This document shows, one piece after another, positions 55,788-64,000 of a stretch of DNA of 64,000 nucleotides; within the stretch, counting starts at the first letter, position 1, and each line of letters begins with the position of its first letter. The position numbers were made by a program, and so were the translations under genes. Origin of the DNA: Francisella endosymbiont of Ornithodoros moubata (GTDB lineage Bacteria > Pseudomonadota > Gammaproteobacteria > Francisellales > Francisellaceae); NCBI GenBank assembly GCA_002095075.2, contig LVCE01000002.1:331820-395819 (forward strand). The letters run 5' to 3'. The notes below the pieces were generated by a model, which worked only from the letters and a program-made list of their open reading frames with translations, did no database searches and was not told where the DNA came from.

Positions 55788-56804
55788 ATGTATATATTAT
55801 CTGGAGATATTGGTGGGACTAACACTAGATTAGAAGTTTCTCTTTTAGAGAATGGTGTGACACAAAGTATAACAATAAGAAAGTATAAAGGAGCGAATTT
55901 CAATTGTTTATCTGATATCATCGATAAGTTTTTATCCGAGGTGGACTTGGTAGGTCAGATAGATTCTGTTTGTCTAGCTGTAGCTGGTTTTGTCTCTAAC
56001 GGTGAGGTTGAGGTAACTAATCTACCATGGATGGTTTCTGAGCAATATATCTCAGAGGGTCTTGGTATAGACAAAATTAAGGTTAAAGTAATCAATGACT
56101 TTGAAGCAATTGGTTATGGTATAGAGTCTCTCGATAGAGAAAAAGATATCATCACAATCCAACAAGGTAAAAAAGATGATGACAACTTATGTGCTGTAGT
56201 TGGTGCTGGTACAGGTTTAGGAATGTGTTTAGTCAGCTATGATAAAGACAATAAACCAAGAGTTTACAAAACAGAGGGAGGACATGTTGATTTCTCACCT
56301 GTTGATGATGAGCAAGTTGAGTTATTTAAATTTATGCGTAAGACTTTTCATCGTATCTCTCCCGAGAGATACTGTAGTGGCTATGGTATTTATAATATCT
56401 ATAAGTATGTAGTGCGTCATCCTTTATATGATCAACCTGAATGTATGGAGTTACGTAGAGCGCTATTTAGTGTTTCAGATTCCGATAAGGCAGCAGTAAT
56501 TGTTAAGTATGCTATTGAACATAGAGAACCATCAGCATTGAGAACGATAGATATATTCTTAAGTATATATGGTTCAGTTGCTGGTAATTTAGCACTTACA
56601 AGTTTACCTTTTAGAGGTCTTTACATAGCCGGAGGTATTGCGCCAAGACTTATCAAACAAATAAAAGAGAGTAAATTCTTAGAGAAGTTTAGAGACAAAA
56701 GTAGAATGTCAAACATGATGAAAGACTTTCCAGTACATATAATTATGAATACGGATGTCGGTTTGATAGGTGCGCGTACTTATGCAGCTGGGTTAGTAAA
56801 GTAA
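55788..56804 (+). CDS. glk: Glucokinase
   Basis: A 338-residue bacterial-type glucokinase phosphorylating glucose with ATP. The phosphate loop is ILSGDIGGTNTRLEVSL at 3-19; AVAGFVSNGEVEVTNLPWMV and NDFEAIGYGI (catalytic Asp) follow; VVGAGTGLGMCLVSY at about 137-151 is the Gly-rich block, and EGGHVDFSP the metal/glucose segment with His and Glu. GLYIAGGIAPRL near 280 is the ADP-binding motif, and the end TDVGLIGARTYAAGL is typical. Divergent from ubiE with 93 bases between. Intact. Confidence 0.93.
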   Translation: MYILSGDIGGTNTRLEVSLLENGVTQSITIRKYKGANFNCLSDIIDKFLSEVDLVGQIDSVCLAVAGFVSNGEVEVTNLPWMVSEQYISEGLGIDKIKVKVINDFEAIGYGIESLDREKDIITIQQGKKDDDNLCAVVGAGTGLGMCLVSYDKDNKPRVYKTEGGHVDFSPVDDEQVELFKFMRKTFHRISPERYCSGYGIYNIYKYVVRHPLYDQPECMELRRALFSVSDSDKAAVIVKYAIEHREPSALRTIDIFLSIYGSVAGNLALTSLPFRGLYIAGGIAPRLIKQIKESKFLEKFRDKSRMSNMMKDFPVHIIMNTDVGLIGARTYAAGLVK

Positions 56805-56824
56805 TTTAGTTGTTGCGGATATTT

Positions 56825-57073
56825 TTATTTTTTTTGATAGTACTTCGATAATTTTTTAATACCTAGTGCTGATAGATATATCGCTCCAAAGCTTGCGATA
56901 ATAACATAAAAAATAGCGAATATCATAAAAATAGCTGATAGTATCGTAAGCTCACTAATACAAAATATCGTAAGTATAATTACTAAACAAATGCAGCCTA
57001 GTATATTTTTATATGAGCAGACTTTATTTTTTACTAAAGGGGTTTTAGTAATATTTAGAGTTTCTTCGCTCAT
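56825..57073 (-). CDS. Small membrane protein of unknown function
   Basis: An 82-residue protein with a polar N-terminus (SEETLNITKTPLVKNK) and two long hydrophobic helices, about residues 26-42 (ILGCICLVIILTIFCIS) and 47-73 (SAIFMIFAIFYVIIASFGAI), then a basic tail KLSKYYQKK. No family is recognised. It sits between glk (convergent) and the frameshifted yciB (same direction, 72 bases apart). The frame is intact and the codon use looks like that of its neighbours, so it is probably real. Confidence 0.6.
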   Translation of the reverse strand: MSEETLNITKTPLVKNKVCSYKNILGCICLVIILTIFCISELTILSAIFMIFAIFYVIIASFGAIYLSALGIKKLSKYYQKK

Positions 57074-57145
57074 CTTTTGCTTATGTTGTTGCCGTGCACT
57101 AATTATACATTTATGAAATATTGCTTTGCAAACTAAATGTTAAAA

Positions 57146-57675
57146 TTATCTTTTAATATATTTGGATAGATAGATTGATTGTATTATCAGAAATATAAAA
57201 GTTATGCCTAAAAGACCAAAAAGTTTAAAATCCATCCAAATATCTGTAGAGAAGAAATATGCTACAAATAGATTAAGTGTACCTAGAACGGTAAAGTAAG
57301 CTCCCCACATATTATTGATTTCTTTCCATTTGTGTTGTTTTAGATCAATGGTATCTTTGAGAATTTTTTGCATAGGTGTTTCTTTCATTGTATAAGTAGT
57401 AATTATTAGACCAATACCCATTAACCAGTTAATTATACTTACTTTCCATTTTATGAGCTCTTCATTATGGAAATGTAAGGTAGCACCACCAAAAATAGCG
57501 ACTAAAATGGCTATAAAAATTTGTGTTTTAGCAACTTTTCTGTGAACTATATATTCCCAAATAACTTGTGCTAGTGTTACTATGATTAGTGCTGCTGTCG
57601 CAAAAAAATATCATATATCTTATAAACCCCAAAAAATACAATTGCAGGAAGCAAATCATTAATCATTTTATTCAT
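57146..57675 (-). pseudogene. yciB: Septation protein A family (YciB/IspZ) with a one-base frameshift
   Basis: ATG 57675 begins MNKMINDLLPAIVFFGVYKI then Y, the conserved start of YciB. After DIF the frame breaks: the coding strand has seven T where eight would give DIFFATAALIIVTLAQVIWE and run on as IVHRKVAKTQIFIAILVAIF, GGATLHFHNEELIKWK and VSIINWLMGIGLIITTYTMK to the end. With one base restored the protein is 176 residues, the family length, with five hydrophobic helices. YciB is an inner-membrane protein linked to cell division and envelope integrity. The 91-residue open C-terminal part alone is unlikely to be a separate gene. Confidence 0.85.
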
Positions 57676-57735
57676 TTTTATTAATACTAAGTGTTGTATA
57701 ATAATTTTAGAAGTATAACGGTTGTTGTAGAAATT

Positions 57736-58349
57736 ATGAAGAGATTAGTCGAATTATATAGCTATGGTAATAATCTTTCTGAACTAAAAGAGCTTGCTAA
57801 TATTTTAGATAATGATGGTGTTATAGCTATACCAACTGATTCAGGATATGCTTTAGCTTGTCGGATGAAATCAAAGAAAGGTATAGACAAAATTATCAAA
57901 ATAAGAAATTTGGATAGTAGTCATAACTTTACGTTTTGTTGTAAAGATTTATCTGAGATATCAGAATATGCAAAAGTTGATAATAATGCCTATAGATTAT
58001 TAAAAAGGTATACACCTGGTCCATATACTTTTATTTTAAATGCGACAAAAAAGTATCATCATTATTGGTTACTAAATCTAAGAATACTGTTGGTATTAGA
58101 GTTAGTGAGCATTATGTGCCACAAACAATATCTGCTAAAATTGGTGAACCGTTAGTTATCAGTAGCTTTATAATATCTGGTTATCAGCATGTTGTCACAG
58201 ACTGTGCTGAGGTTGGTAGCCAAACAATGAATTATCTAGATGCTGTAGTTGAATCAGACTACTGTGGCTATGAGCCAACAACTGTTGTAGAGTTACTAGA
58301 ATTACCATATCAAATTCTAAGACAGGGAGCTGGTGAAATAGATCTTTAG
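57736..58349 (+). pseudogene. yciO: YciO-type Sua5/YrdC protein with a one-base frameshift
   Basis: The start MKRLVELYSYGNNLSELKEL leads into the YrdC/Sua5 core of the YciO branch: GVIAIPTDSGYALACRMKSK, RNLDSSHNFTFCCKDLSEIS, YTPGPYTFILNATKK. The frame breaks at six A following ACA's C (58036-58041); seven would give VSSLLVTKSKNTVGIRVSEH, YVPQTISAKIGEPLVISSF and the end YCGYEPTTVVELLELPYQIL to TAG 58349. Corrected length is 204 residues. YciO binds ATP and RNA; TsaC, its relative, makes threonylcarbamoyl-adenylate. Only the frame break argues against function. Confidence 0.85.
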
Positions 58350-58374
58350 TTTTTTTAAAAAATCATATTAAAAT

Positions 58375-59582
58375 TTAGATCTTTCTTTTATTGCGGATAA
58401 GCGTATAACTTAGTGAACCTAATAGGTAAATAATACCACTAAAAACAAATACTATAAGAAAATTATTATTTGTGACATCAAGAATAACTCCAGTGATTAA
58501 TGGGGCTAAGCCAGCACCTATAAAATTGGCAAAATTTTGAGCACCACCAATGGTGCCTAGAAGCTGTGAAGGTGAGATATCTGTCGCAAGAGCCCATGTT
58601 GGTGAAATTCTTAGTCCAAGACAGAAAATAGTAACGCCAATTACACATACAATTACAAAAATATTATCTAATAAAAGGTATTGCTAATATTGATACAGAA
58701 GCCATGAGACACTCTATTATAATCGGAGTTAAGTGTGAGGTAATTGCAGAAAATCTTTTTTAAATCATTAAGTCTGAAATTATACCACCAAGCATTACTG
58801 AAGCAACACCAGAGATAAATGATGCTGGGTGGGCTATACTCATCTCGGATAAGCTTAAATTTTACCTTTATAAAATAAAAGGTAGCCAAGTCAGAAATAG
58901 CCAGTAAGCATAAGAAGAACAAAGATTGCCAATACATAAAAGTATTACATTTTTATTTTTAAGGGCATTTATTATTGATACTTTTTGAGTTCTTCTATAG
59001 CTTATGTTTGTTTCTATACGTTGTTTTTTATATATAAACCACCATATAACAGCAACAAATAAGCCAATCGTTCCAAGTGGAATAAACATTCTGCGCCAAT
59101 TCATTAGTAACATTATACTTACTAAATAATATAAGAGCTAGAATATTAGTAATCCTCGGATCAAGAGCTACTATAGATGGTATAAGCCCGCGTTGTGAAG
59201 TTGGGAAGCGTTGTTGAATTATTACTTAGTAGCAACTATGAAAAAAGGTGCCTTGGCAACACCTAATAATAGCCTTGTGATGAGAATTGAATAAAAACCT
59301 ACTACCAAGCCACCAAGCGCACATGCTAATGACCAGGTAATCATACTTATTAACATCACTTTATTCATACCAACCCGGTTAACTAGGTATCCAGCTGGTA
59401 GGCTAGCTAAAGCATATGGCTACATAAACTCCGAAAGTAATATACCTATTTCAATAGAACTAATGTTAAATGCTGCTGTAATCTCAGTATAGCAATATTT
59501 AGCGTCGAGCGATCAAGATAGTTTAATAATGCTAGAAAGAATAGCAATAAAATTACTAATATGTTGTAGTAAGTTTTTTCAT
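58375..59582 (-). pseudogene. Major facilitator superfamily transporter, decayed
   Basis: Joined minus-strand frames rebuild an ACS/UhpT-type MFS permease of about 400 residues: start MKKLTTTY, then LALLNYLDRSTLNIA, EITAAFNISSIEIGILLSEF, PYALASLPAGYLVNRVGMNK, SMITWSLACALGGLVVGFYS, TRLLLGVAKAPFFI; the middle open piece WRRMFIPLGTIGLFVAVIWW and NALKNKNVILLCIGNLCSSY; and the C-terminal half WALATDISPSQLLGTIGGAQ, NFANFIGAGLAPLITGVILD. Breaks lie near 59550, 59480, 59420, 59225, 59110, 58880 and 58690. Substrates of this branch are organic anions such as glucarate or vitamins. Clearly dead. Confidence 0.88.
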
Positions 59583-59595
59583 TGTAGTTATTGTC

Positions 59596-61617
59596 TTACT
59601 TTACACGCATACCTGCTTGAGCTCCATGATGAGGTTCAAGTATATATATACCTTTATCATCACCTGCAGCTAAAACCATTCCTTCAGAGATACCAAACTT
59701 CATCTTTCTAGGCGCTAGGTTAGCTACCATTACAGTATGCTTGCCAATTAAATCTTCAGGTTTGTAAGCAGACTTTATACCAGCGAAAACTTGTTTTGTA
59801 ACACCACCTAAGTCTAATATTAGCCTAAGTAGTTTATCTGCGCCTTCAACACCTGTTGCTTCAACTATCTTTACAACGCGTAAATCTACTTTCATAAAAT
59901 CATCAAAACTACATTCTGCAGCGATATCTGGTTTAGGAGTTTGTTTTTGTTGTGGAATTTGCTCTTTTTCTAGCATTTTCTCTGTATCCTCTAAAATTTT
60001 ATCGACTTTTTGTTTTTCTACACGAATTGCCAGAGGCTTAAATTTATTTATTTTATGATTTATTAAAAACTTTGGCGCATCACTCCAGTTTGCTAATTCT
60101 GTATTTAAAAATTTTTCTGCCTCAGCAATAATAGTAGGGATGATAGGTTTAAGATAAGTAGCTAAAACCTTAAACATATTTATGCCTTGTGAGCAAACTT
60201 GATGTACCTTTTGTTCTTGACTTTGTTCTTTTGCTAGTTGCCATGGTTTATGATAATCAATAAAATGATTTGCCTTGTCAGCAAGTGATATTATCAGTCT
60301 TACTGCAGTTGCAAATTCTCTTTTTTCAAAAGCTTGTGTAATGGTGTCATGATTTTTGGCAAATTCATGTTCTAACTCTTTGTCAAAAATTTCATCTGAT
60401 AGAATACCATCAAATTTCTTATATATAAAACCTGCACAGCGACTAGCAATATTGACTATCTTGCCAATAATATCAGAATTTGATTTTGTAACAAACTCTT
60501 CTAAGTTTAAATCTATATCATCTATACGAGATGTTAGTCTAGATGCAAAGTAATATCTAAGGTAGCTAGGCTCTAAATTATTTAAGTAAGTTCTAGCTTG
60601 AATAAATGTGCCACGTGATTTAGACATTTTTTTACCATTAACGGTTAGAAAACCATTTGCAAACACACTAGTGGGAGTTTTATATCCTGTAGAAGCCAAA
60701 AGAGCTGGCCAAAATAGCGCATGGAAATATATTATATCTTTACCAATAAAATGATAAAGTTCATTATTACTATTATTATCACCCCAAAATTGATCAAAAT
60801 CAACATTGTTGTTATTACAATAATCTCTAAAGCTTGCAATATAGCCAATAGGAGCATCTAACCAGACATAGAAAAATTTTTGCTCATTAGTATTAGGTAT
60901 TGCAAAACCAAAGTATGGAGCATCGCGTGATATATCCCAGCTTTGTAAGCTCTGTTCGAACCATTCAGCTAATTTATTCGATACTTCAGGTTGTAGTAAA
61001 GTATTAGAGTCTATCCAATTTTTTATATCTTTTTCTAGAGTTGGTAAATCAAAGAAGTAATGTTCAGAGTTCTTTTGTATCGGAGCTTGACCAGAAATTA
61101 CAGATCTTGGATTAATAAGCTCTGTAGGATCATAAGTTGCACCACAAACTTCACAGCTGTCACCATACTGATCTTCAGCTTTACATTTTGGACAAGTACC
61201 CTTGACAAATCTATCTGGCAAAAACATCTTTGCTTCAGGATCATAAGCTTGAGCTATCGCTTTTTTTGAGATAAGATTTTTATTGTTAAGCTTATTATAT
61301 ATATCTTCTACAATCTCTTTATTTAAGGCACTATGAGTAGAGTGATAGTTATCGAAATTAATTTCAAAATTAGCAAAATCTTGTTGGTGATTATTAGAGT
61401 ATTTTGCAGCTAATTCTTCTGGAGTAATGCCAAGATTCTTAGCTTTGAGCATTATTGGCGTACCATGAGTGTCACTACCACAAACAAAAATACATTGATT
61501 TCCCTGTAGTTTTTGAAATCTAACCCAGATGTCCGATTGTATATAGCCGAGTATATGGCCTAAATGTAAGTCGCCATTAGCGTATGGCAGAGCATTAGTA
61601 ACGAGTATCTTTCGCAT
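59596..61617 (-). CDS. metG: Methionyl-tRNA synthetase
   Basis: A 673-residue class I synthetase. [20 protein letters not shown] holds the HIGH motif (HLGH, residues 18-21), the zinc knuckle is [18 protein letters not shown] near 140-160, [12 protein letters not shown] the editing-like region, and [11 protein letters not shown] near 330 the second catalytic loop. The extra C-terminal domain from about residue 570 ([39 protein letters not shown]) is the EMAP-type tRNA-binding/dimerisation domain found in MetG of E. coli type. The start [15 protein letters not shown] is standard. Convergent with nothing; it lies just upstream of the dead MFS gene on the same strand. Intact. Confidence 0.97.
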   Translation of the reverse strand: MRKILVTNALPYANGDLHLGHILGYIQSDIWVRFQKLQGNQCIFVCGSDTHGTPIMLKAKNLGITPEELAAKYSNNHQQDFANFEINFDNYHSTHSALNKEIVEDIYNKLNNKNLISKKAIAQAYDPEAKMFLPDRFVKGTCPKCKAEDQYGDSCEVCGATYDPTELINPRSVISGQAPIQKNSEHYFFDLPTLEKDIKNWIDSNTLLQPEVSNKLAEWFEQSLQSWDISRDAPYFGFAIPNTNEQKFFYVWLDAPIGYIASFRDYCNNNNVDFDQFWGDNNSNNELYHFIGKDIIYFHALFWPALLASTGYKTPTSVFANGFLTVNGKKMSKSRGTFIQARTYLNNLEPSYLRYYFASRLTSRIDDIDLNLEEFVTKSNSDIIGKIVNIASRCAGFIYKKFDGILSDEIFDKELEHEFAKNHDTITQAFEKREFATAVRLIISLADKANHFIDYHKPWQLAKEQSQEQKVHQVCSQGINMFKVLATYLKPIIPTIIAEAEKFLNTELANWSDAPKFLINHKINKFKPLAIRVEKQKVDKILEDTEKMLEKEQIPQQKQTPKPDIAAECSFDDFMKVDLRVVKIVEATGVEGADKLLRLILDLGGVTKQVFAGIKSAYKPEDLIGKHTVMVANLAPRKMKFGISEGMVLAAGDDKGIYILEPHHGAQAGMRVK

Positions 61618-61755
61618 TTTGGTTAATTAATAATAATCTAAAGTTATTAACAGTGATTTTGATATTATAAAGTGTTTTGACTATTTTGTTTAGCTAAATT
61701 ACGTATTAATACTAATAAAATTGCAGACACAATACAAAAATAGTGTAATGTTCTC

Positions 61756-61783
61756 TTGACACTATATTTTATCTATATATAAT
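61756..61783 (+). promoter_or_regulatory. Consensus sigma-70 promoter for the tRNA genes
   Basis: TTGACA at 61756-61761 and TATAAT at 61778-61783 are both perfect consensus hexamers with 16 bases between. Transcription should start near 61790, about twelve bases before the first tRNA. It is the clearest promoter in the window and fits strong stable-RNA expression. Confidence 0.85.
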
Positions 61784-61801
61784 AGGTTTTCACATGGTTT
61801 A

Positions 61802-61893
61802 GGAGAGGTGGCCGAGTGGCTGAAGGCGCTCCCCTGCTAAGGGAGTATAGGCGTTAAACCCTATCGAGAGTTCGAATCTCTTCCTCTCCGCCA
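61802..61893 (+). tRNA. tRNA-Ser (anticodon GCU)
   Basis: GGAGAGG pairs with CCTCTCC in the acceptor stem; the anticodon arm CTCCC-CTGCTAA-GGGAG carries GCT (decodes AGC/AGU). A long class II variable arm (TATAGGCGTTAAACCCTATC) follows and the T-loop is GAGAGTTCGAATCTC. CCA is encoded at 61891-61893. All stems pair well. Confidence 0.97.
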
Positions 61894-61911
61894 TTTTACG
61901 ATTTTTAAATC

Positions 61912-61987
61912 GGGTGTTTAGCTCAGCTGGGAGAGCATCGCCCTTACAAGGCGAGGGTCGGGGGTTCGAACCCCTCAGCACCCACCA
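61912..61987 (+). tRNA. tRNA-Val (anticodon UAC)
   Basis: Acceptor GGGTGTT pairs with AGCACCC (one G-T pair); D-arm GCTCAGCTGGGAGAGC; anticodon arm TCGCC-CTTACAA-GGCGA with TAC; T-arm CGGGGGTTCGAACCCCT; encoded CCA at 61985-61987. Eighteen bases after tRNA-Ser, so the two are co-transcribed. Confidence 0.97.
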
Positions 61988-62097
61988 CTTAAAATGGTAA
62001 GTATAATTTTTTATACTAGATTAAGATAAATTTTGTTAAATATGATTTAGTAGCTGAAATCTTTAGGTTTATAATTCATTTATTCAGAATCTTTATT

Positions 62098-63687
62098 TTT
62101 AATGTTTTCTTTTAAGAGCTCCACACATTAGTTTAAATAGATTTCTCCATGTTGGTATATTTGAATAAGCAGTCATATTTTCAGATAGCTAATCCATTAC
62201 AAGATATATTTGTATTCATCATGTGTCCAGGAGATATGATATCATCATATATTAATTGGCTTCTCAATATTTTTATAACATAACAAGTTACCAAAGTTGC
62301 TATGCCCAGAAACCAAATTTTTATCGGAATTATCCCCACCCCGTGTTAAATTAAGGGTTTAAGAAAATAGAAAGTGGTATAGTATTTCTTGCTATTCCTC
62401 CATAGATCATATTAATTACAGCATTCTCTAAATCATTTTTGTGTTTTTTAATATCTTAATCAATGATAATATAGCTTCCTAATATACCTAAAAATTTTGT
62501 GTTGTAAAATGCTATAGCTTGTGCTAAGAATTCTTTTGTATCAGTTGTAATATCTAGAGGCACTTCATTTAGTACTTGGCAAAAAGCTTCATGTGTTACG
62601 CAGTAGTCATCAATAATAAGTATTAAATTCTCCACTTTTATATTTACCATTTTGAGGCTTAAGTATTTTGGCATCTGGGTAATTTTCTTTGAAACCTTGT
62701 ATAATTTTGTCTGATCTTAGGTAGTAAGTTCCTGATGTGTATCAATTTAAAGAGCAGCTTTAAATGCTGAGATGAATTCTTCATGTTGAGCCCATTTTTA
62801 GAAATTATAATTGTTTGAGGGTGTCCGCACACTGCCCCACCATTTATCTTTGCTACCGTAGCAATTAGAACTTCTTGGTGTTTGATTTCTTTTTGTATCC
62901 ACGGCCTAATTCCTGAGACAATAATGCAGGGATTATTTCCACCACATTCATATGCTAGTTCTGTATCTGTAGAATTTATGATAGCTTTAGCTATTTTAGA
63001 ACTCCTTGTAAAATAAATTTTAGATAAACGTGTATCTTTAATTAATTCTTGACCTTACAAAAGCTTAAAGCTCCAATCTAAATCAGAGGCTTAAAAATTT
63101 TAATCCAAATTTACTTGATCTTTTCATTAAGGTGATGAGGTTTGCGTACAACAACATAGTTTTCTAGGAACAATACTTTATTTTGGAAGAGAAACTATAG
63201 TTACCAATTCCTAAGACCACTATTATTATTCTTATAGGCTTTTATATTGGGCTTACTTGTTTAGGTTTTCTTTTTACAGATAATATAATCTTTACGCGTT
63301 GCATAAATGATTTTATCTTTGGCTTTTTTAGGGAAAACATGGATATCGTAGAGATTATCTTTTATCTTACTTATAACTAAGAGGTTTAAGTGGCTCACCT
63401 TCTTTCTTTAAGTGATCTATACGGCCCCTTTTATACAGGCAATAAGTACATTAGTCAGAGGAGCAAATGTTGCCACTTTAGAGATTGGATTTAAGTATAA
63501 AGCTTCCTTATATAAGATTATTTTTCATCTTTGTATCTAATTTAGCAAGTTCATTAGCATATGTTTTGTGTTTTGTAAATTTATTTTGGTAGCTGACCTC
63601 TGTTTTCAACTAAAGTCTTATTCCAAGCATCTGCTTTTAATTAGCTAACAGCCTCTGAAGTTGATATTTTGCGGTTGTTTGTTTCAT
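62098..63687 (-). pseudogene. Aldehyde dehydrogenase superfamily enzyme, decayed
   Basis: Minus-strand pieces in changing frames reconstruct an NAD-dependent aldehyde dehydrogenase of about 530 residues: start MKQTTAKYQLQRLL; KTLVENRGQ-like, YKTQNICQ*; PKKAKDKIIYATRKDY; GLGIGNYSF with NKVLFLENYVVVRKPHHLNE (cofactor site, VVxKPxP-type); KIYFTRSSKIAKAIINSTD with YECGGNNPCIIVSG (the catalytic-loop ELG block) and VLIATVAKINGGAVCGHPQT (the catalytic Cys region); then FLAQAIAFYNTKFLGILGSY and, near the end, TAYSNIPTWRNLFKLMCGAL. More than ten stops and shifts are present. Limits are approximate. Confidence 0.65.
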
Positions 63688-64000
63688 TGCTCAATCTTCT
63701 GATTTTTTACAAATAAGTCTAAATTATTTTGATATAATACAAAAGTAGTTACTAGTATCTCCACTCCTCCTTTCAAAAGTAAATATTTAATAGTAGTAGA
63801 ATATCAGATGATAAAGTATCTAATAAACATAAAAGTGGTTAAATTGCTAGTAACTTTTTTATATTTAACACTAAACCTTAACAAAAATTAATTTTTTATT
63901 TATTTTATTTATATTTAGGTGATTGAGATGTTTGTTGTAAAAAAAAGAAGTGAAAAAGTTAAAAAATTTTGAAAAATGACTTGCGTTGTAGTGAGGTGAT
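63688..64000. other. Right-edge intergenic region
   Basis: No gene is recognised. A purine-rich GAAAGGAGGAG (minus strand, about 63763-63773) looks like a ribosome site but no suitable start follows before many stops. Sequence to the edge is A+T-rich and without open frames. Confidence 0.4.

Noticed and set aside
57146..57421. The 91-residue open frame as a separate small membrane protein
   Set aside because: It continues upstream in another frame as a complete YciB sequence, so it is the C-terminal part of a frameshifted gene.

Overview
The window is A+T-rich bacterial DNA with short intergenic gaps, and it reads as Francisella. The evidence is the Francisella-specific lipoprotein pair LpnA/LpnB, a PilA-type pilin cluster, a FupA-family outer-membrane iron-uptake protein, a fused PurC-PurD enzyme, an LpxE-type lipid A phosphatase, and a gene order that matches (from memory) the sodC-to-metG segment of the F. 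tularensis chromosome. LpnA differs at several positions from the F. tularensis Tul4 sequence I remember, and about 25 of some 65 genes are visibly broken. That pattern suits a host-restricted, decaying member of the genus (for example F. persica or another tick-associated Francisella) better than free-living F. novicida. The species call is inference.

Layout. 1-8.2 kb: the end of sodC, a decayed sterol desaturase, an amino-acid permease, a cupin, a decayed class III alcohol dehydrogenase, an aminotransferase, a CDF-like membrane protein and a broken recN. 8.2-11.3 kb: a decay zone with a dead vapBC toxin-antitoxin pair, two dead pilin genes and one intact pilin, pilA. 12-20.2 kb: lpxE followed by a compact purine block, folD-purM-purCD-purN and purE-purK, with one-base TAATG overlaps, then queH. 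20.3-27.4 kb: dead yraN and prlC, a Mth938-type gene, the lipoprotein cluster lpnA/lpnB with coiled-coil relatives, a shrunken transposable-element remnant and a dead pglA. 27.4-33.7 kb: topA, an interrupted parA, a parB with a probably lost C-terminus, a dead amidotransferase, a GDSL esterase and a dead HD hydrolase. 33.7-44.5 kb: rlmE, a lipoprotein, the ribF-ileS-lspA block, malic enzyme, fupA and a dead fupA paralogue. 44.5-52.1 kb: dead secreted-protein genes around der-murA-murB, a BioC-like methyltransferase and a dead comF. 52.3-64 kb: hinT with ubiE-ubiJ-ubiB, glk, frameshifted yciB and yciO, a dead MFS transporter, metG, two tRNA genes behind a near-consensus promoter, and a dead aldehyde dehydrogenase.

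How it fits together. Housekeeping functions (purine and one-carbon metabolism, peptidoglycan precursors, ubiquinone, tRNA charging and modification, lipoprotein processing) are retained. Accessory functions (pilus variants and glycosylation, toxin-antitoxin, competence-like ComF, RecN, a second iron-uptake porin, transporters and redox enzymes) are being lost. I found no CRISPR array, prophage, restriction system or rRNA operon, and no convincing new multi-gene system.

The most unusual signal is a cluster of otherwise full-length conserved genes (ubiE, yciB, yciO and one break in prlC), each exactly one base short inside an A/T homopolymer. Either sequencing error or slippage-tolerated decay could explain it.
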